DNA of 64,000 bases from Polynucleobacter sp. AP-Kolm-20A-A1 (GTDB taxonomy: Bacteria > Pseudomonadota > Gammaproteobacteria > Burkholderiales > Burkholderiaceae), in assembly GCF_018688315.1 (NCBI RefSeq), contig NZ_CP061315.1:1674001-1738000 (forward strand), read 5' to 3'. The notes beneath the pieces are model-generated. The model was not told where the DNA came from, did not search any database, and worked only from the letters and a program-made list of their open reading frames with translations. Shown piece after piece: positions 1 to 9,477 of the stretch. Positions within the stretch are counted from its first letter, which is position 1; the number at the start of each line of letters is the position of its first letter. Made by a program: the position numbers and the translations under genes.

Positions 1-1656
1 CACCGGAATAATCTCGCTTGGATTTCAACACTCTTGCTGCTGATTGCCGGCACATTAATGATGTGGCGCTGGCAAAGAACAAAAATACTCCAGGAGCAAA
101 TCACGACAAACTTGATTTCCTCTAAAGAGACAGCAGAAAAGGCAAATGCGGCTAAATCCGCCTTCCTAGCAACGATGAGTCATGAGATACGCACGCCGAT
201 GAATGCTATTTTGGGGGTTCAAGAGTTATTACTTACAAGTCAGAAATTTCCCGCTAACGACAAATTACTTTTAAAGAGTGCTCATGCCTCTGCAGAATCT
301 CTTTTAGGCATTTTGAATCAGGTCTTGGATCTTTCCAAAATAGAGGCAGGAAAATTAACGCTAAATTTAGAGCCCTACTGCCTCAATTCGCTTATTGACG
401 ATATTGACTCTACCTTCGCAACAGTTGCCAATAAACACAAGCTCTCACTGCACACCAGCAAAGATCCGCGCATCGCCCCTGTCCTCATGATGGATGCCTT
501 GCGACTTCGTCAAATCCTGCAAAACTTGCTGAGTAATGCCATTAAATTTACCGATCAAGGTGAAATCTACTTCTCCATTAGCGTGTTAGCCGATGACCAT
601 GCTGGACAGCTGATTGAGTTTCGCGTTATCGATACTGGCGTTGGCATGGGTAAAGAAGAAATCAAACTCGCACTACAAGCCTTTGAACAATTACCAGGGA
701 AAGCAGACCAAACCAATGGGACAGGGCTTGGACTTACCATTACCAACCATCTAGTTACATCAATGAACAGTCAACTCTATTTTGAGAGTGCCCCTGGATT
801 TGGGAGCAATATTCATTTCAGCATTGCATTTCCTCGAACAAGCATGGCTGCATCTAAGGCCAGCACTGAAAATGACCAAGCATTACATTCTAAAAAAATT
901 ATCCCCAAAAACTATCTGACTGATAAGCGCCCACTGCAAGCATTAGTGGTAGAAGACCATCCAGCTAGCCGCCAGATCATATCCTTGCAACTCGAGGCAT
1001 TCGGCATTGAGGTTGAAGTCTGTGAAAGTGCGTTCATGGCACTAGAGCTGCTTTCAAAACAACATTTTGATTTACTCATTACAGATCAATCCATCCCAGG
1101 AATGCAGGGGTCTGAATTAGCCAAGAAAATTCGTTCACAGGGATTTGCGGATCTCGTCATCATCGGAGTAACGGCAGATATCTATGCACTAGATTCTCGT
1201 CATCGATTTTTAGCGGCCGGAATGAACGGGGTCTTAATTAAACCTCTCAGCCTAATGGGCCTAGAAAACGAGCTGACCCGCTATTTCAAGATTATTGAGT
1301 TTAGCGCCCCAGAAGACTTACAAAATACCTTGGATGAATATACCTTTGACGCGTTCGCGAATCTCTTAAGAGATAAACCAAATCATATCGCGGTGATACT
1401 AGAGGAAATTAAAAAAGTGCACGATGAAGCCCTAGAGATATTGCATCTAGAGCCAGTAAATGAGGTCCTCTTAAAAAGCCTAATTCATAAGGTAAAAGGT
1501 GGCGCCCAGCTCCTAGGAGCTGAACGGTTTATTCAATCCTGCGACCACCTAGAGAATGAAGGCTCGCTATCTGAAAAAATAGACTCATTCCAAAGGGTGC
1601 TCAAGGAGCAGAACCAAAATATTCTGCGATACCTGGAGAAGTTTTCGGATTCTTAA
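1..1656 (+). CDS. Hybrid sensor histidine kinase, BvgS/EvgS-like (5' end outside window)
   Basis: The reading frame is open to the left edge, so the sensor portion is missing. The visible part starts with a hydrophobic membrane segment ending in MWRW. It continues with a short linker, a HisKA dimerisation domain (SHEIRTPMNAILG, phospho-His codon at 181-183), and an HATPase_c domain (NLLSNAIKF, DTGVGMG, NGTGLGLT). A receiver domain (VVEDHP, acceptor Asp codon 1084-1086, LIKPLS) and a C-terminal Hpt domain (IHKVKGGAQ, His codon 1486-1488) follow. This His-Asp-His order is that of unorthodox kinases such as BvgS and EvgS, which relay phosphate to a separate response regulator. No PAS domain lies between the membrane segment and HisKA. 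The stimulus and partner regulator cannot be seen. The first possible start in the window is a TTG at 34, which is probably not used. Confidence 0.9.
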   Translation, partial: HRNNLAWISTLLLLIAGTLMMWRWQRTKILQEQITTNLISSKETAEKANAAKSAFLATMSHEIRTPMNAILGVQELLLTSQKFPANDKLLLKSAHASAESLLGILNQVLDLSKIEAGKLTLNLEPYCLNSLIDDIDSTFATVANKHKLSLHTSKDPRIAPVLMMDALRLRQILQNLLSNAIKFTDQGEIYFSISVLADDHAGQLIEFRVIDTGVGMGKEEIKLALQAFEQLPGKADQTNGTGLGLTITNHLVTSMNSQLYFESAPGFGSNIHFSIAFPRTSMAASKASTENDQALHSKKIIPKNYLTDKRPLQALVVEDHPASRQIISLQLEAFGIEVEVCESAFMALELLSKQHFDLLITDQSIPGMQGSELAKKIRSQGFADLVIIGVTADIYALDSRHRFLAAGMNGVLIKPLSLMGLENELTRYFKIIEFSAPEDLQNTLDEYTFDAFANLLRDKPNHIAVILEEIKKVHDEALEILHLEPVNEVLLKSLIHKVKGGAQLLGAERFIQSCDHLENEGSLSEKIDSFQRVLKEQNQNILRYLEKFSDS

Positions 1657-1697
1657 GTAATTTTGATATCTGATAGCGGGGGTTTATTCTATGGGGG

Positions 1698-3236
1698 ATG
1701 CGACACTTTTTTAAATGCCTTCGTAAACCCACTTTAGCAGCCCTAACGGTCTGCGCAGGCTTGCTCACCCCGCCAGTTCATGCGGATGATGTCAGCGTGT
1801 CAATTCCCAAGGCAGTAAGCAATAGCCTGGAGCGCAATCAAATCCCAAAAGACTCCATCAGTATTTCGGTTATTGAGATAGAACCAGGTCAATCAGGAAA
1901 ACAGCTTGGCAAGAGTATTTTGGACTGGCGTGCAGCAGAGGCCATGAATCCAGCCTCAACCATGAAGCTGCTAACCACGCTTTCAGGTTTAGATATCCTG
2001 GGATCCAAATATCGCTGGCACACCAATATTTACACCGATGGTCTGATTCGCCAAGGAACGCTGAAAGGTAACTTGTATTTACAAGGCACAGGTGATCCAA
2101 AGCTCATTCCAGAAGAGCTGACTAAGCTCATGAAAGAACTGCAGAGTCTAGGCATCCAAAAAATTGATGGCAATCTATTCTTTGATCGTAGCGCCTATGC
2201 GCCAAGTGTCATGGAACACAATACGATCGACGGCGAGTCGCTGCGTGCGTACAACGTTCCACCAGATCCTTTGCTTTATGCATTTAGAACACTCTCCTTT
2301 CAGCTAGGTAAATCACGTACTGCTGACTTCATAGATATCAGCTATACACCCACGCTATCAGGCCTAAAAATTGACAACCAAATGCAATTGGTTGATAGGT
2401 CGTGTGACAACTGGAAGAGCAATATCCAATTTAATCTAGATCCTGAGAGTGGAAATGGCACAAGCCAACTCCTGACTGCACAATTCTCTGGCGCCTTTCC
2501 AAGCGCGTGCAAAGGGGTAAATTACAACGTAGTTGCGCTTGATGCCAATACATTTTTGACGCAAGGATTTGCCGCTGCCTGGGAATTAGCTGGTGGAGTA
2601 TGGGCGCAGCCCCCGATTGGCAAAAATGGTACGGTGCCGCTTGCGGCTCGCTTACTACTGCAATTCGAAGGCATCACTCTGGGGGAAGACGTACAAGACA
2701 TTAACAAGTACTCTAATAATGTCATGGCCCGCCAACTCCTTCTAACACTGGCATTAGAAAAAATGGGTAAGCCTGCCACTACTGCCAATGGAGAAATCGT
2801 TGTTCAGAGCTGGCTCAAACAGAATGGCCTTAACTTTTCTGGCCTAGTAATTGAAAATGGCTCCGGCCTCTCTCGCAATGAAGCAATCACAGCAGGAAAT
2901 ATGAACCAACTACTGTTAACTGCACGCAATTTACCAGTGGGCGATATTTTCTACAACAGCCTGCCAATTGCTGGGACTGATGGCACGATGCGCAATCGCT
3001 TAATGACGCAGCTGAGAAAATTTTTACATCTTAAGAAAAAGCCTGAGGCAAGAATTAAAACTGGTTCACTAGCAGATGTTCGCGCGATCTCAGGCTATGT
3101 ACTGAGCAAATCCGGAAAAATGTATGCGGTCACCTCTTTTATTAACCACCCCAATGCATGGAGGGGTCTTGAGGCGCATGATCAGCTATTAACGTGGCTA
3201 CTTGAGGATGGCCCAGAACCAAAGCACGCACGCTGA
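1698..3236 (+). CDS. dacB: D-alanyl-D-alanine carboxypeptidase/endopeptidase (PBP4 family)
   Basis: This is a low-molecular-mass class C penicillin-binding protein that trims and cleaves peptidoglycan cross-links in the periplasm. The 512-residue product begins with a signal peptide ending near PVHA (about residue 29). All three active-site motifs of the peptidase S13 family are present: SxxK as STMK (S87, K90), SxN as SNN (339-341) and KTG (454-456). About 200 residues separate motifs one and two, as expected for the PBP4 insertion domains. The ATG at 1698 directly follows a run of five G, which is an odd ribosome-binding arrangement. The 3' end overlaps the convergent sua5 gene by 55 nt. 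Confidence 0.93.
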   Translation: MRHFFKCLRKPTLAALTVCAGLLTPPVHADDVSVSIPKAVSNSLERNQIPKDSISISVIEIEPGQSGKQLGKSILDWRAAEAMNPASTMKLLTTLSGLDILGSKYRWHTNIYTDGLIRQGTLKGNLYLQGTGDPKLIPEELTKLMKELQSLGIQKIDGNLFFDRSAYAPSVMEHNTIDGESLRAYNVPPDPLLYAFRTLSFQLGKSRTADFIDISYTPTLSGLKIDNQMQLVDRSCDNWKSNIQFNLDPESGNGTSQLLTAQFSGAFPSACKGVNYNVVALDANTFLTQGFAAAWELAGGVWAQPPIGKNGTVPLAARLLLQFEGITLGEDVQDINKYSNNVMARQLLLTLALEKMGKPATTANGEIVVQSWLKQNGLNFSGLVIENGSGLSRNEAITAGNMNQLLLTARNLPVGDIFYNSLPIAGTDGTMRNRLMTQLRKFLHLKKKPEARIKTGSLADVRAISGYVLSKSGKMYAVTSFINHPNAWRGLEAHDQLLTWLLEDGPEPKHAR

Positions 3237-4285
3237 AGTCGATCTCTGACGCCGTCCCACTCCTCACCTGCAGGCGGCTCAGGAAACAGAATTAAATCCC
3301 AGCCCTGCTGATCTAAATCACGCAATGAACGATAAAGCCGGCTGGCAAAAGCTCCACTATCGCTAGGCAGCTCAACTTCCTCAAAGTACACCGATGGATG
3401 GCCATCCTCACCAAGCGATGACTCCGAGTCCCAAACCCCTACAGCTACACGAGACTTGGTATCCGGGAACTCGCTTAAGGCATCCAAAACGCGACCGGGT
3501 GCGTATAAACGCAATGGAGTTGTAGGTGCGTAATGCGCGCGCAAGCTTCCAGAAACTCTTGGCAAGCCTTCATCAGCATTACTTTCTGAATTCTCGCCAC
3601 GCTGAATTACCTTAATTCCAGTCTTAGCGAGAATCTCACTTGGAGTTATTACACCGGGCCTAAGAAGGAGTACTCTGTCACCCGAAGATAAATCGATAAT
3701 GGTGGACTCAATGCCGACCTCACAATCGCCGCCATCCAAAATCATAAGATCTAAAACGCCTTCAAATTCATGGCGAACATCTGCAGCACTTGTTGGAGAA
3801 ACTTTTCCAAAGCGATTGGCAGATGGTGCAACTACACCGCCCTTAAATTTTCGTAACAACTCTTGCGCTATTGGATGTGCTGGCGCGCGTATGGCAACCG
3901 TATCCTGACCACCAGTTAATTCATTAAGAACACTTTTATCTTTCTTGAAGACCAGTGTTAGTGGCCCTGGCCAAAAGGCATTTATCAAACGCAAAGCATC
4001 TTCAGATATGTCCCTTACCCACGGAGCTAAGATAGAAACCCAATCTACTTGTGCCTGATCAAATTTATCCGGGGCTGCTAGATGCACAATCAATGGATGG
4101 TTAGAAGGTCGCCCTTTGGTGGTAAAGATTTTTTTGATGGCCTCAGAATTTTTAGCGTCTGCGCCCAATCCATAGACAGTCTCGGTTGGGAACGCAACTA
4201 AACCGCCATCACGTAAAGTTTGCACCGCTTCATTCATCACTGCGGAAGATTGCGGGGACCTACTATCAGCTGTGTCCGCAGACAT
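3182..4285 (-). CDS. L-threonylcarbamoyladenylate synthase (Sua5/YwlC type)
   Basis: The enzyme makes threonylcarbamoyl-AMP from threonine, bicarbonate and ATP. This is the first step of t6A37 modification in ANN-decoding tRNAs. The 367-residue length indicates the long Sua5 form. A YrdC domain occupies about residues 15-225 (PTETVYGLGADA, KGRPSNHPLIVH, VAIRAPAHP, SANRFG). A C-terminal Sua5 domain follows a linker (GSLRAHYAPTTPL, LYRSLRDLDQQGWDLI). It is the last gene of the pgk-to-purK operon and starts 2 nt after the purK stop. Convergent overlap with dacB leaves no room for a separate terminator. Confidence 0.93.
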   Translation of the reverse strand: MSADTADSRSPQSSAVMNEAVQTLRDGGLVAFPTETVYGLGADAKNSEAIKKIFTTKGRPSNHPLIVHLAAPDKFDQAQVDWVSILAPWVRDISEDALRLINAFWPGPLTLVFKKDKSVLNELTGGQDTVAIRAPAHPIAQELLRKFKGGVVAPSANRFGKVSPTSAADVRHEFEGVLDLMILDGGDCEVGIESTIIDLSSGDRVLLLRPGVITPSEILAKTGIKVIQRGENSESNADEGLPRVSGSLRAHYAPTTPLRLYAPGRVLDALSEFPDTKSRVAVGVWDSESSLGEDGHPSVYFEEVELPSDSGAFASRLYRSLRDLDQQGWDLILFPEPPAGEEWDGVRDRLQRACFGSGPSSSSHVNS

Positions 4286-4287
4286 TT

Positions 4288-5472
4288 CTAGGGCTCGATC
4301 CCTAATTCAGAGGCAACGGCTGCGCAATTTTGACGAGCCTCATTGAGAGCTTCACCTAAACAGTTGATGTGACCCATTTTTCTTCCGATACGCGGATCTG
4401 ATTTACCGTAAAGATGGAGCTTTGCATCTGGATGTGCAAGCACCTTATTCCAGGCGGGTTCTTTTGCGCGATCCTCACTACCCTCAAACCAAAGGTCGCC
4501 CAATAGATTGAGCATTGATACTGGCGCCAACTGACGAGTATCGCCGAGAGGTAGGCGCGCCATTGCTCTCACTTGCTGCTCAAACTGACTACTGACACAA
4601 GCATCCATTGTGTAGTGACCGGAATTGTGCGGACGAGGCGCGATTTCATTGGCGACGATATCGCCGTTTTTCAATATAAAGAATTCGATACAAAGTACGC
4701 CAACATAATCAATCTTCCGAATCAGGGCTTTAGCAGCTTCAATGATTTTCTTTTCTTGCGCCGGCTTGAGGGATGGAGCCGGCACAGTCGAGGTATGCAA
4801 AATACCATCACGGTGAATATTTTGAGATACGGGATAAGCAACTACCGCATCGTCATAACCACGCACGACCAATGCCGAAACTTCAAAATCTAAATCCATG
4901 CGCTTTTCTAATACACAAGGTACGCGACCAAAATCATTCCAAACTGTTTTCAAACCTTCTGAGTCATAAACAGTGGCTTGACCTTTGCCGTCATAACCCA
5001 TGCGCGCAGTTTTCAAAATTCCAGGGAAAAGATCTGCAGGGACATGATCGATATCGGCATCATGCTCAATCACAAAGTTAGGTGCGGGACCAATATTCGT
5101 TTCGGATTTCCAGGTGGCTAAAAATTTCTTCTCGGCTACCCGGTTTTGCGCTAAAGATACGCAGCTACTGCGTGGGGCGACAAAGACACCCAATGACTCG
5201 AGTTCATCTAGCGCCTGTGCAGGCACATTCTCAAACTCCGTACTCACTGAAGCGCAAAGCGAAGCCATCTCTTTTAGAGCGGCAGAATCCGTGTAATCAG
5301 CTTGGATGAATTTTTCAGCAATTGAGCCAGCAGGGCTATTGGATCCAGGATCCAAAACGCAAACTTTGTAACCCATTGACTGGGCGGCTTGAGTAAACAT
5401 CCGACCCAATTGACCGCCACCTAATATTCCTAAATATGAACCCGGCAAAATGGGTTCCATACGATCTGCCAT
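4288..5472 (-). CDS. purK: 5-(carboxyamino)imidazole ribonucleotide synthase
   Basis: PurK is an ATP-grasp enzyme that carboxylates AIR to N5-CAIR in de novo purine synthesis; PurE then isomerises the product. The 394 residues match the family length. A Rossmann-like N-terminal motif (LGILGGGQLGRM, about residues 14-25) is followed by ATP-grasp features including KTARMGYDGKGQ and VLCIEFFIL. The metal- and substrate-site signature NEIAPRPHNSGHYT lies near residue 267. It begins 3 nt after the purE stop, so the two are translated together in the order purE-purK. Confidence 0.95.
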   Translation of the reverse strand: MADRMEPILPGSYLGILGGGQLGRMFTQAAQSMGYKVCVLDPGSNSPAGSIAEKFIQADYTDSAALKEMASLCASVSTEFENVPAQALDELESLGVFVAPRSSCVSLAQNRVAEKKFLATWKSETNIGPAPNFVIEHDADIDHVPADLFPGILKTARMGYDGKGQATVYDSEGLKTVWNDFGRVPCVLEKRMDLDFEVSALVVRGYDDAVVAYPVSQNIHRDGILHTSTVPAPSLKPAQEKKIIEAAKALIRKIDYVGVLCIEFFILKNGDIVANEIAPRPHNSGHYTMDACVSSQFEQQVRAMARLPLGDTRQLAPVSMLNLLGDLWFEGSEDRAKEPAWNKVLAHPDAKLHLYGKSDPRIGRKMGHINCLGEALNEARQNCAAVASELGIEP

Positions 5473-5475
5473 TAC

Positions 5476-5970
5476 TTAATATCCCGGCAAATTCATAGAG
5501 CGCGCAGTATCAGACTGCTTAACGCGGAACTCTTCTAAACGCTTAGCCAAATCTGCGTCATGCAAAGCCAAACCAGCAATCACATGCAAGGCAGCATTAG
5601 CGGCGCCCGCTTCGCCAATAGCAAAAGTTGCGACAGGAATGCCTTTAGGCATCTGCACAATTGAATACAAGGAATCTTCGCCACGCAAATATTTACTTGC
5701 CACAGGCACGCCATAAACAGGAACGATTGTCTTGGAAGCGAGCATGCCTGGTAAATGGGCTGCGCCACCGGCACCTGCAATGATTGCCTGCAAGCCATTG
5801 CCTTGTGCTTTTTCTGCATATTGGAACATGTCATCGGGCATACGGTGCGCCGAAAGAACTTTGGCCTCATGGGCAATTCCAAACTGCTCAAGCATTTGGG
5901 CGGCATGTTGCATGGTATCCCAATCCGAATTGGAACCCATCACTATTCCGACTATTGGCTTTTTACTCAT
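5476..5970 (-). CDS. purE: N5-carboxyaminoimidazole ribonucleotide mutase
   Basis: Class I PurE moves the carboxyl group of N5-CAIR to give CAIR. The 164-residue product has the characteristic N-terminal GIVMGSNSDWDTM. It also has the catalytic-histidine segment VLSAHRMPDDM and the substrate loop AGAGGAAHLPGMLAS. It lies between purC and purK in a purine sub-operon. The 50-nt gap upstream of it, after the purC stop, shows no hairpin and does not suggest an independent transcript. Confidence 0.95.
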   Translation of the reverse strand: MSKKPIVGIVMGSNSDWDTMQHAAQMLEQFGIAHEAKVLSAHRMPDDMFQYAEKAQGNGLQAIIAGAGGAAHLPGMLASKTIVPVYGVPVASKYLRGEDSLYSIVQMPKGIPVATFAIGEAGAANAALHVIAGLALHDADLAKRLEEFRVKQSDTARSMNLPGY

Positions 5971-6020
5971 TTACCTCTCCAAATGCCTTCAATATCAACT
6001 CAATACTTTCGAAGACTATA

Positions 6021-6917
6021 TTATCCCTGAGTTAAGCGAGTCAGGGCTTCACGATACTTTTGAGCAGTCTTTTCAATGACGTCAGCAGGCAATTGCGGCG
6101 CTGGAGCAGTCTTAGGCCACAGCTTGCCGTTTACTTCAGCAGTTTCCAACCAATCACGAACAAATTGCTTGTCATATGACGGAGGGTTTGAGCCCACATA
6201 ATAGGTTTCAGCAGGCCAAAAACGAGAAGAGTCCGCAGTAAGAATTTCGTCCATTAAGACTAGCTGCCCAGCATCATCCAAGCCAAACTCGAACTTGGTA
6301 TCGGCAATGATGATTCCGCGAGTGGCGGCATACTCAGATGCCTCCTTATAAAGACGAATGCTAACTTCACGGATTTGATTGGCGAGCTTCTCACCAATTA
6401 ATTCGATGACTTTTTCAAAAGAAATATTTTCATCATGCTCGCCCACTTCAGCTTTTGCAGCTGGAGTAAAAATTGGCTCAGGCAGCTTTTGTGCATTCTC
6501 CAAACCTGCTGGCAGAGCAATGCCGCAAACTTTGCCAGTTTCTTTGTAATCTTTCCAACCGCTACCGGCCAAGTAACCACGCACCACTGCCTCAACCAAA
6601 ATAGGCTTTAAGCGCTTAGCAACTACTGCACGGCCTTTTACCTGACTTACTTCATCTGCACTCACAACAGTAGAAGGATCAATGCCGGTTAAATGATTGG
6701 GGATGACTGATGCCAATTTCTCAAACCAAAAATTAGCCATCTGATTCAGCACAACGCCCTTTTCAGGAATCGGCTCGCCCATTACGACATCGAATGCAGA
6801 CAAACGATCAGTGGTGATCATCAATAACTTGTCATCACCCAGGGCGTATACATCGCGCACCTTGCCTTTAGATAGCAAAGGTAATGACTTAATAGAAGTT
6901 GCGTATAAACCAGCCAT
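6021..6917 (-). CDS. purC: Phosphoribosylaminoimidazole-succinocarboxamide synthase
   Basis: SAICAR synthetase condenses CAIR with aspartate using ATP. The 298-residue length fits the longer, single-domain bacterial and yeast type. Family motifs are visible: [27 protein letters not shown] at the N-terminus (18-44), [17 protein letters not shown] in the middle, and the signature DTKFEFGLD with ADSSRFWP toward the C-terminus. It lies 7 nt downstream of fba. This couples an aldolase and purine genes in one minus-strand transcript, an order I recognise from Burkholderiales. Confidence 0.95.
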   Translation of the reverse strand: MAGLYATSIKSLPLLSKGKVRDVYALGDDKLLMITTDRLSAFDVVMGEPIPEKGVVLNQMANFWFEKLASVIPNHLTGIDPSTVVSADEVSQVKGRAVVAKRLKPILVEAVVRGYLAGSGWKDYKETGKVCGIALPAGLENAQKLPEPIFTPAAKAEVGEHDENISFEKVIELIGEKLANQIREVSIRLYKEASEYAATRGIIIADTKFEFGLDDAGQLVLMDEILTADSSRFWPAETYYVGSNPPSYDKQFVRDWLETAEVNGKLWPKTAPAPQLPADVIEKTAQKYREALTRLTQG

Positions 6918-6924
6918 ATTTAAA

Positions 6925-7989
6925 TCACTTCACGATCTGAGTTAGTTTGCCGCTCTTATAAAGTTCAGCCATTTTTTCTAGGGAGATAGGCTTGATTTTC
7001 GAAGCCTGGCCAGCAGAACCAAAAGCTTGAAAGCGTGCAATACAAACTTTTTTAGCCGCCTCACGCGCTGGTTTCAAGTAATCACGTGGATCAAATTTAC
7101 TTGGATTCTCAATAAAGTAGCGACGAATAGCACCCGTCATCGCCAAACGAATATCAGTATCAATATTGATCTTGCGAACGCCATTCTTGATGCCTTCTTG
7201 AATCTCCTCAACTGGTACGCCATAGGTTTCTTTCATATCACCACCAAACTCACGAATCTCAGCAAGCAGCTCTTGTGGAACGCTGGATGAGCCGTGCATT
7301 ACTAGGTGGGTATTTGGGATGCGCGCATGGATTTCTTTAATGCGATCAATCGCCAAGATATCGCCAGTTGGTTTTTTGCTGAACTTATATGCACCATGAC
7401 TAGTGCCAATTGCAATTGCCAAAGCATCACATTGGGTTGCCTTCACAAAGTCTGCTGCCTGCTCAACATCCGTCAACAACTGTTCACGAGTCATCTTGCC
7501 GTCAGCACCATGACCATCTTCTTTATCACCTTGCATAGTTTCCAGGGAACCTAACACTCCAAGCTCAGCTTCCACAGTGACTCCGATGGAGTGAGAAAAC
7601 TTCACAACCTCTTTGGAAACATCAACGTTGTATTCATAACTTGCAACCGTCTTACCATCGGCCTCGAGAGAGCCATCCATCATGACACTAGTAAAACCAC
7701 TTTTAATTGCAGCCATACACACCGCTGGGCTTTGGCCATGGTCTTGATGCATGACGACTGGGATGTGTGGGTATGCCTCTACTGCTGCGGAAATGAGATG
7801 GCGTAAAAATGCTTCGCCAGCATATTTACGCGCCCCAGCAGATGCTTGCATGATGACTGGAGAATCGGCCTCATTGGCCGCTTCCATAATTGCAGTAACT
7901 TGCTCTAAGTTGTTTACGTTGAATGCTGGCAAGCCATAACCATTCTCTGCTGCATGATCCAAGAGTTGTCGTAAAGATACTAAAGCCAT
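6925..7989 (-). CDS. fba: Fructose-bisphosphate aldolase, class II
   Basis: This zinc-dependent aldolase interconverts fructose 1,6-bisphosphate with glyceraldehyde-3-phosphate and dihydroxyacetone phosphate. The 354 residues and the motifs are those of the class II CbbA/Fba type. They include [11 protein letters not shown] (zinc histidines, about 78-88), [37 protein letters not shown] and [10 protein letters not shown], with [11 protein letters not shown] near the phosphate site. It sits between pyk and purC. With pgk and pyk upstream it forms a lower-glycolysis and gluconeogenesis cluster. Confidence 0.95.
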   Translation of the reverse strand: MALVSLRQLLDHAAENGYGLPAFNVNNLEQVTAIMEAANEADSPVIMQASAGARKYAGEAFLRHLISAAVEAYPHIPVVMHQDHGQSPAVCMAAIKSGFTSVMMDGSLEADGKTVASYEYNVDVSKEVVKFSHSIGVTVEAELGVLGSLETMQGDKEDGHGADGKMTREQLLTDVEQAADFVKATQCDALAIAIGTSHGAYKFSKKPTGDILAIDRIKEIHARIPNTHLVMHGSSSVPQELLAEIREFGGDMKETYGVPVEEIQEGIKNGVRKINIDTDIRLAMTGAIRRYFIENPSKFDPRDYLKPAREAAKKVCIARFQAFGSAGQASKIKPISLEKMAELYKSGKLTQIVK

Positions 7990-8038
7990 GATGTTCTCTT
8001 AATTAGTGTTGTGTTTAAAGTGATAAATAGATTGTGAA

Positions 8039-9475
8039 TTACTTCACGTGAATAATTTTGAGGCTATTCGTTCCACCAGGCTCACCCATCGGCTCGCCAG
8101 AAGTTAAGACCACCGTATCGCCCTTGTTTACTGCGCCAGCTTTTTTCAAGCAGGCCTCAACTTCTTGCAAAGCGGTATCGCGATCCTTGGTGTAATCGAG
8201 GCCAATTGGCGTCACATTGCGATAAGTACTTAATGCGCGCTGTGTTGCAATCTTGGAAGTCAGAGCAAAAATAGGCACATGAATGTTGTGACGGCTCATC
8301 CAAATGGCTGTTGACCCAGAATCAGTCAAAGCAGCAATCGCATTGGCATGTAAGTGGTGAGCGGTAAACAAGGCTCCCAATGCAATAGTTTGATCAATAC
8401 GCGTAAAGGTTTGATCCAGAAAATCAGTATCCAACTTAACGGGATCTGACTTTTCTGCTTCGATACAAATTTCTGCCATCGCTTTAATTGTCTGGACAGG
8501 ATATGAACCCGCAGCAGATTCGGCAGAAAGCATCACTGCATCAGTGCCATCCAAAACCGCATTAGCAACGTCGCTGACTTCTGCGCGAGTAGGTACAGGA
8601 GCATTAATCATGGACTCCATCATTTGTGTAGCAGTAATCGTAAATTTATCTGCCTCACGTGCCCACTTAATCATGCGCTTTTGCAGAGCAGGCACTGCTG
8701 CGTTACCAACTTCAATCGCTAAGTCACCACGCGCAACCATGATGCCGTCACTCTCAGCAATAATGCTTTTAAGGGCATCTGGCTCAATAGCTTCTGCGCG
8801 CTCAACTTTAGCAATAGTGCGAACCTTACCAACGCCATACTTTGCACTGGCTGCATCCGCCAACTTACGAGCATAGGCCATGTCAGCGCCATCTTTTGGA
8901 AAGCTAATCGCCAAGAAATCGACGCCCATAGCAATAGCAGCATCTAAGTCAGCGATATCTTTTTCGGTAAGAGCGGGTGCAGTTAAACCACCACCGGCAC
9001 GGTTAATACCTTTGTTGTTGGAGAGTGGGCCACCTTGCTCTACGAGAGTAAAAATCTCTCCGCCTTTAACGCCTTCGACACGCAAAACAACCAGGCCATC
9101 ATTCAATAACAGGCGATCCCCAGGCTTAACATCATTTGGCAACTCTTTGTAATCTAAACCAACCCGACCTTGATTACCTAGTTCACATGCCACATCCAAA
9201 ATAAACTTTTCACCTTCTTTAAGAAGGATCTTGGTGTCGGCAAATTTACCCACACGAATTTTTGGTCCCTGCAAATCGGCCATGATGCCAACTTCTTTGC
9301 CCGCTTCAGCAGAAATACTTCTCACCAAATCATGGCGCGCTTTATGGTCAGCAACTGTGCCATGAGAAAAATTCATGCGCACTACATCTACGCCTGCACG
9401 AATCATGTCACGCAATACCTCTGGTTTTTCTGATGCAGGACCAAGAGTTGCAATGATTTTTGTTGCTCGAAGCAT
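8039..9475 (-). CDS. pyk: Pyruvate kinase
   Basis: Pyruvate kinase transfers phosphate from phosphoenolpyruvate to ADP. The 478-residue protein carries the full-length signatures: TKIIATLGPASEKPEVL at the start, RMNFSHG, and the magnesium and lysine active-site signature IAKVERAEAI. MVARGDLAIEVG, TATQMMESMI and MLSAESAAGSYPV follow. The C-terminal allosteric domain is present (about 345-478). It begins 2 nt after the pgk stop, indicating tight coupling. A 49-nt gap separates it from fba. Confidence 0.95.
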   Translation of the reverse strand: MLRATKIIATLGPASEKPEVLRDMIRAGVDVVRMNFSHGTVADHKARHDLVRSISAEAGKEVGIMADLQGPKIRVGKFADTKILLKEGEKFILDVACELGNQGRVGLDYKELPNDVKPGDRLLLNDGLVVLRVEGVKGGEIFTLVEQGGPLSNNKGINRAGGGLTAPALTEKDIADLDAAIAMGVDFLAISFPKDGADMAYARKLADAASAKYGVGKVRTIAKVERAEAIEPDALKSIIAESDGIMVARGDLAIEVGNAAVPALQKRMIKWAREADKFTITATQMMESMINAPVPTRAEVSDVANAVLDGTDAVMLSAESAAGSYPVQTIKAMAEICIEAEKSDPVKLDTDFLDQTFTRIDQTIALGALFTAHHLHANAIAALTDSGSTAIWMSRHNIHVPIFALTSKIATQRALSTYRNVTPIGLDYTKDRDTALQEVEACLKKAGAVNKGDTVVLTSGEPMGEPGGTNSLKIIHVK

Positions 9476-9477
9476 AT

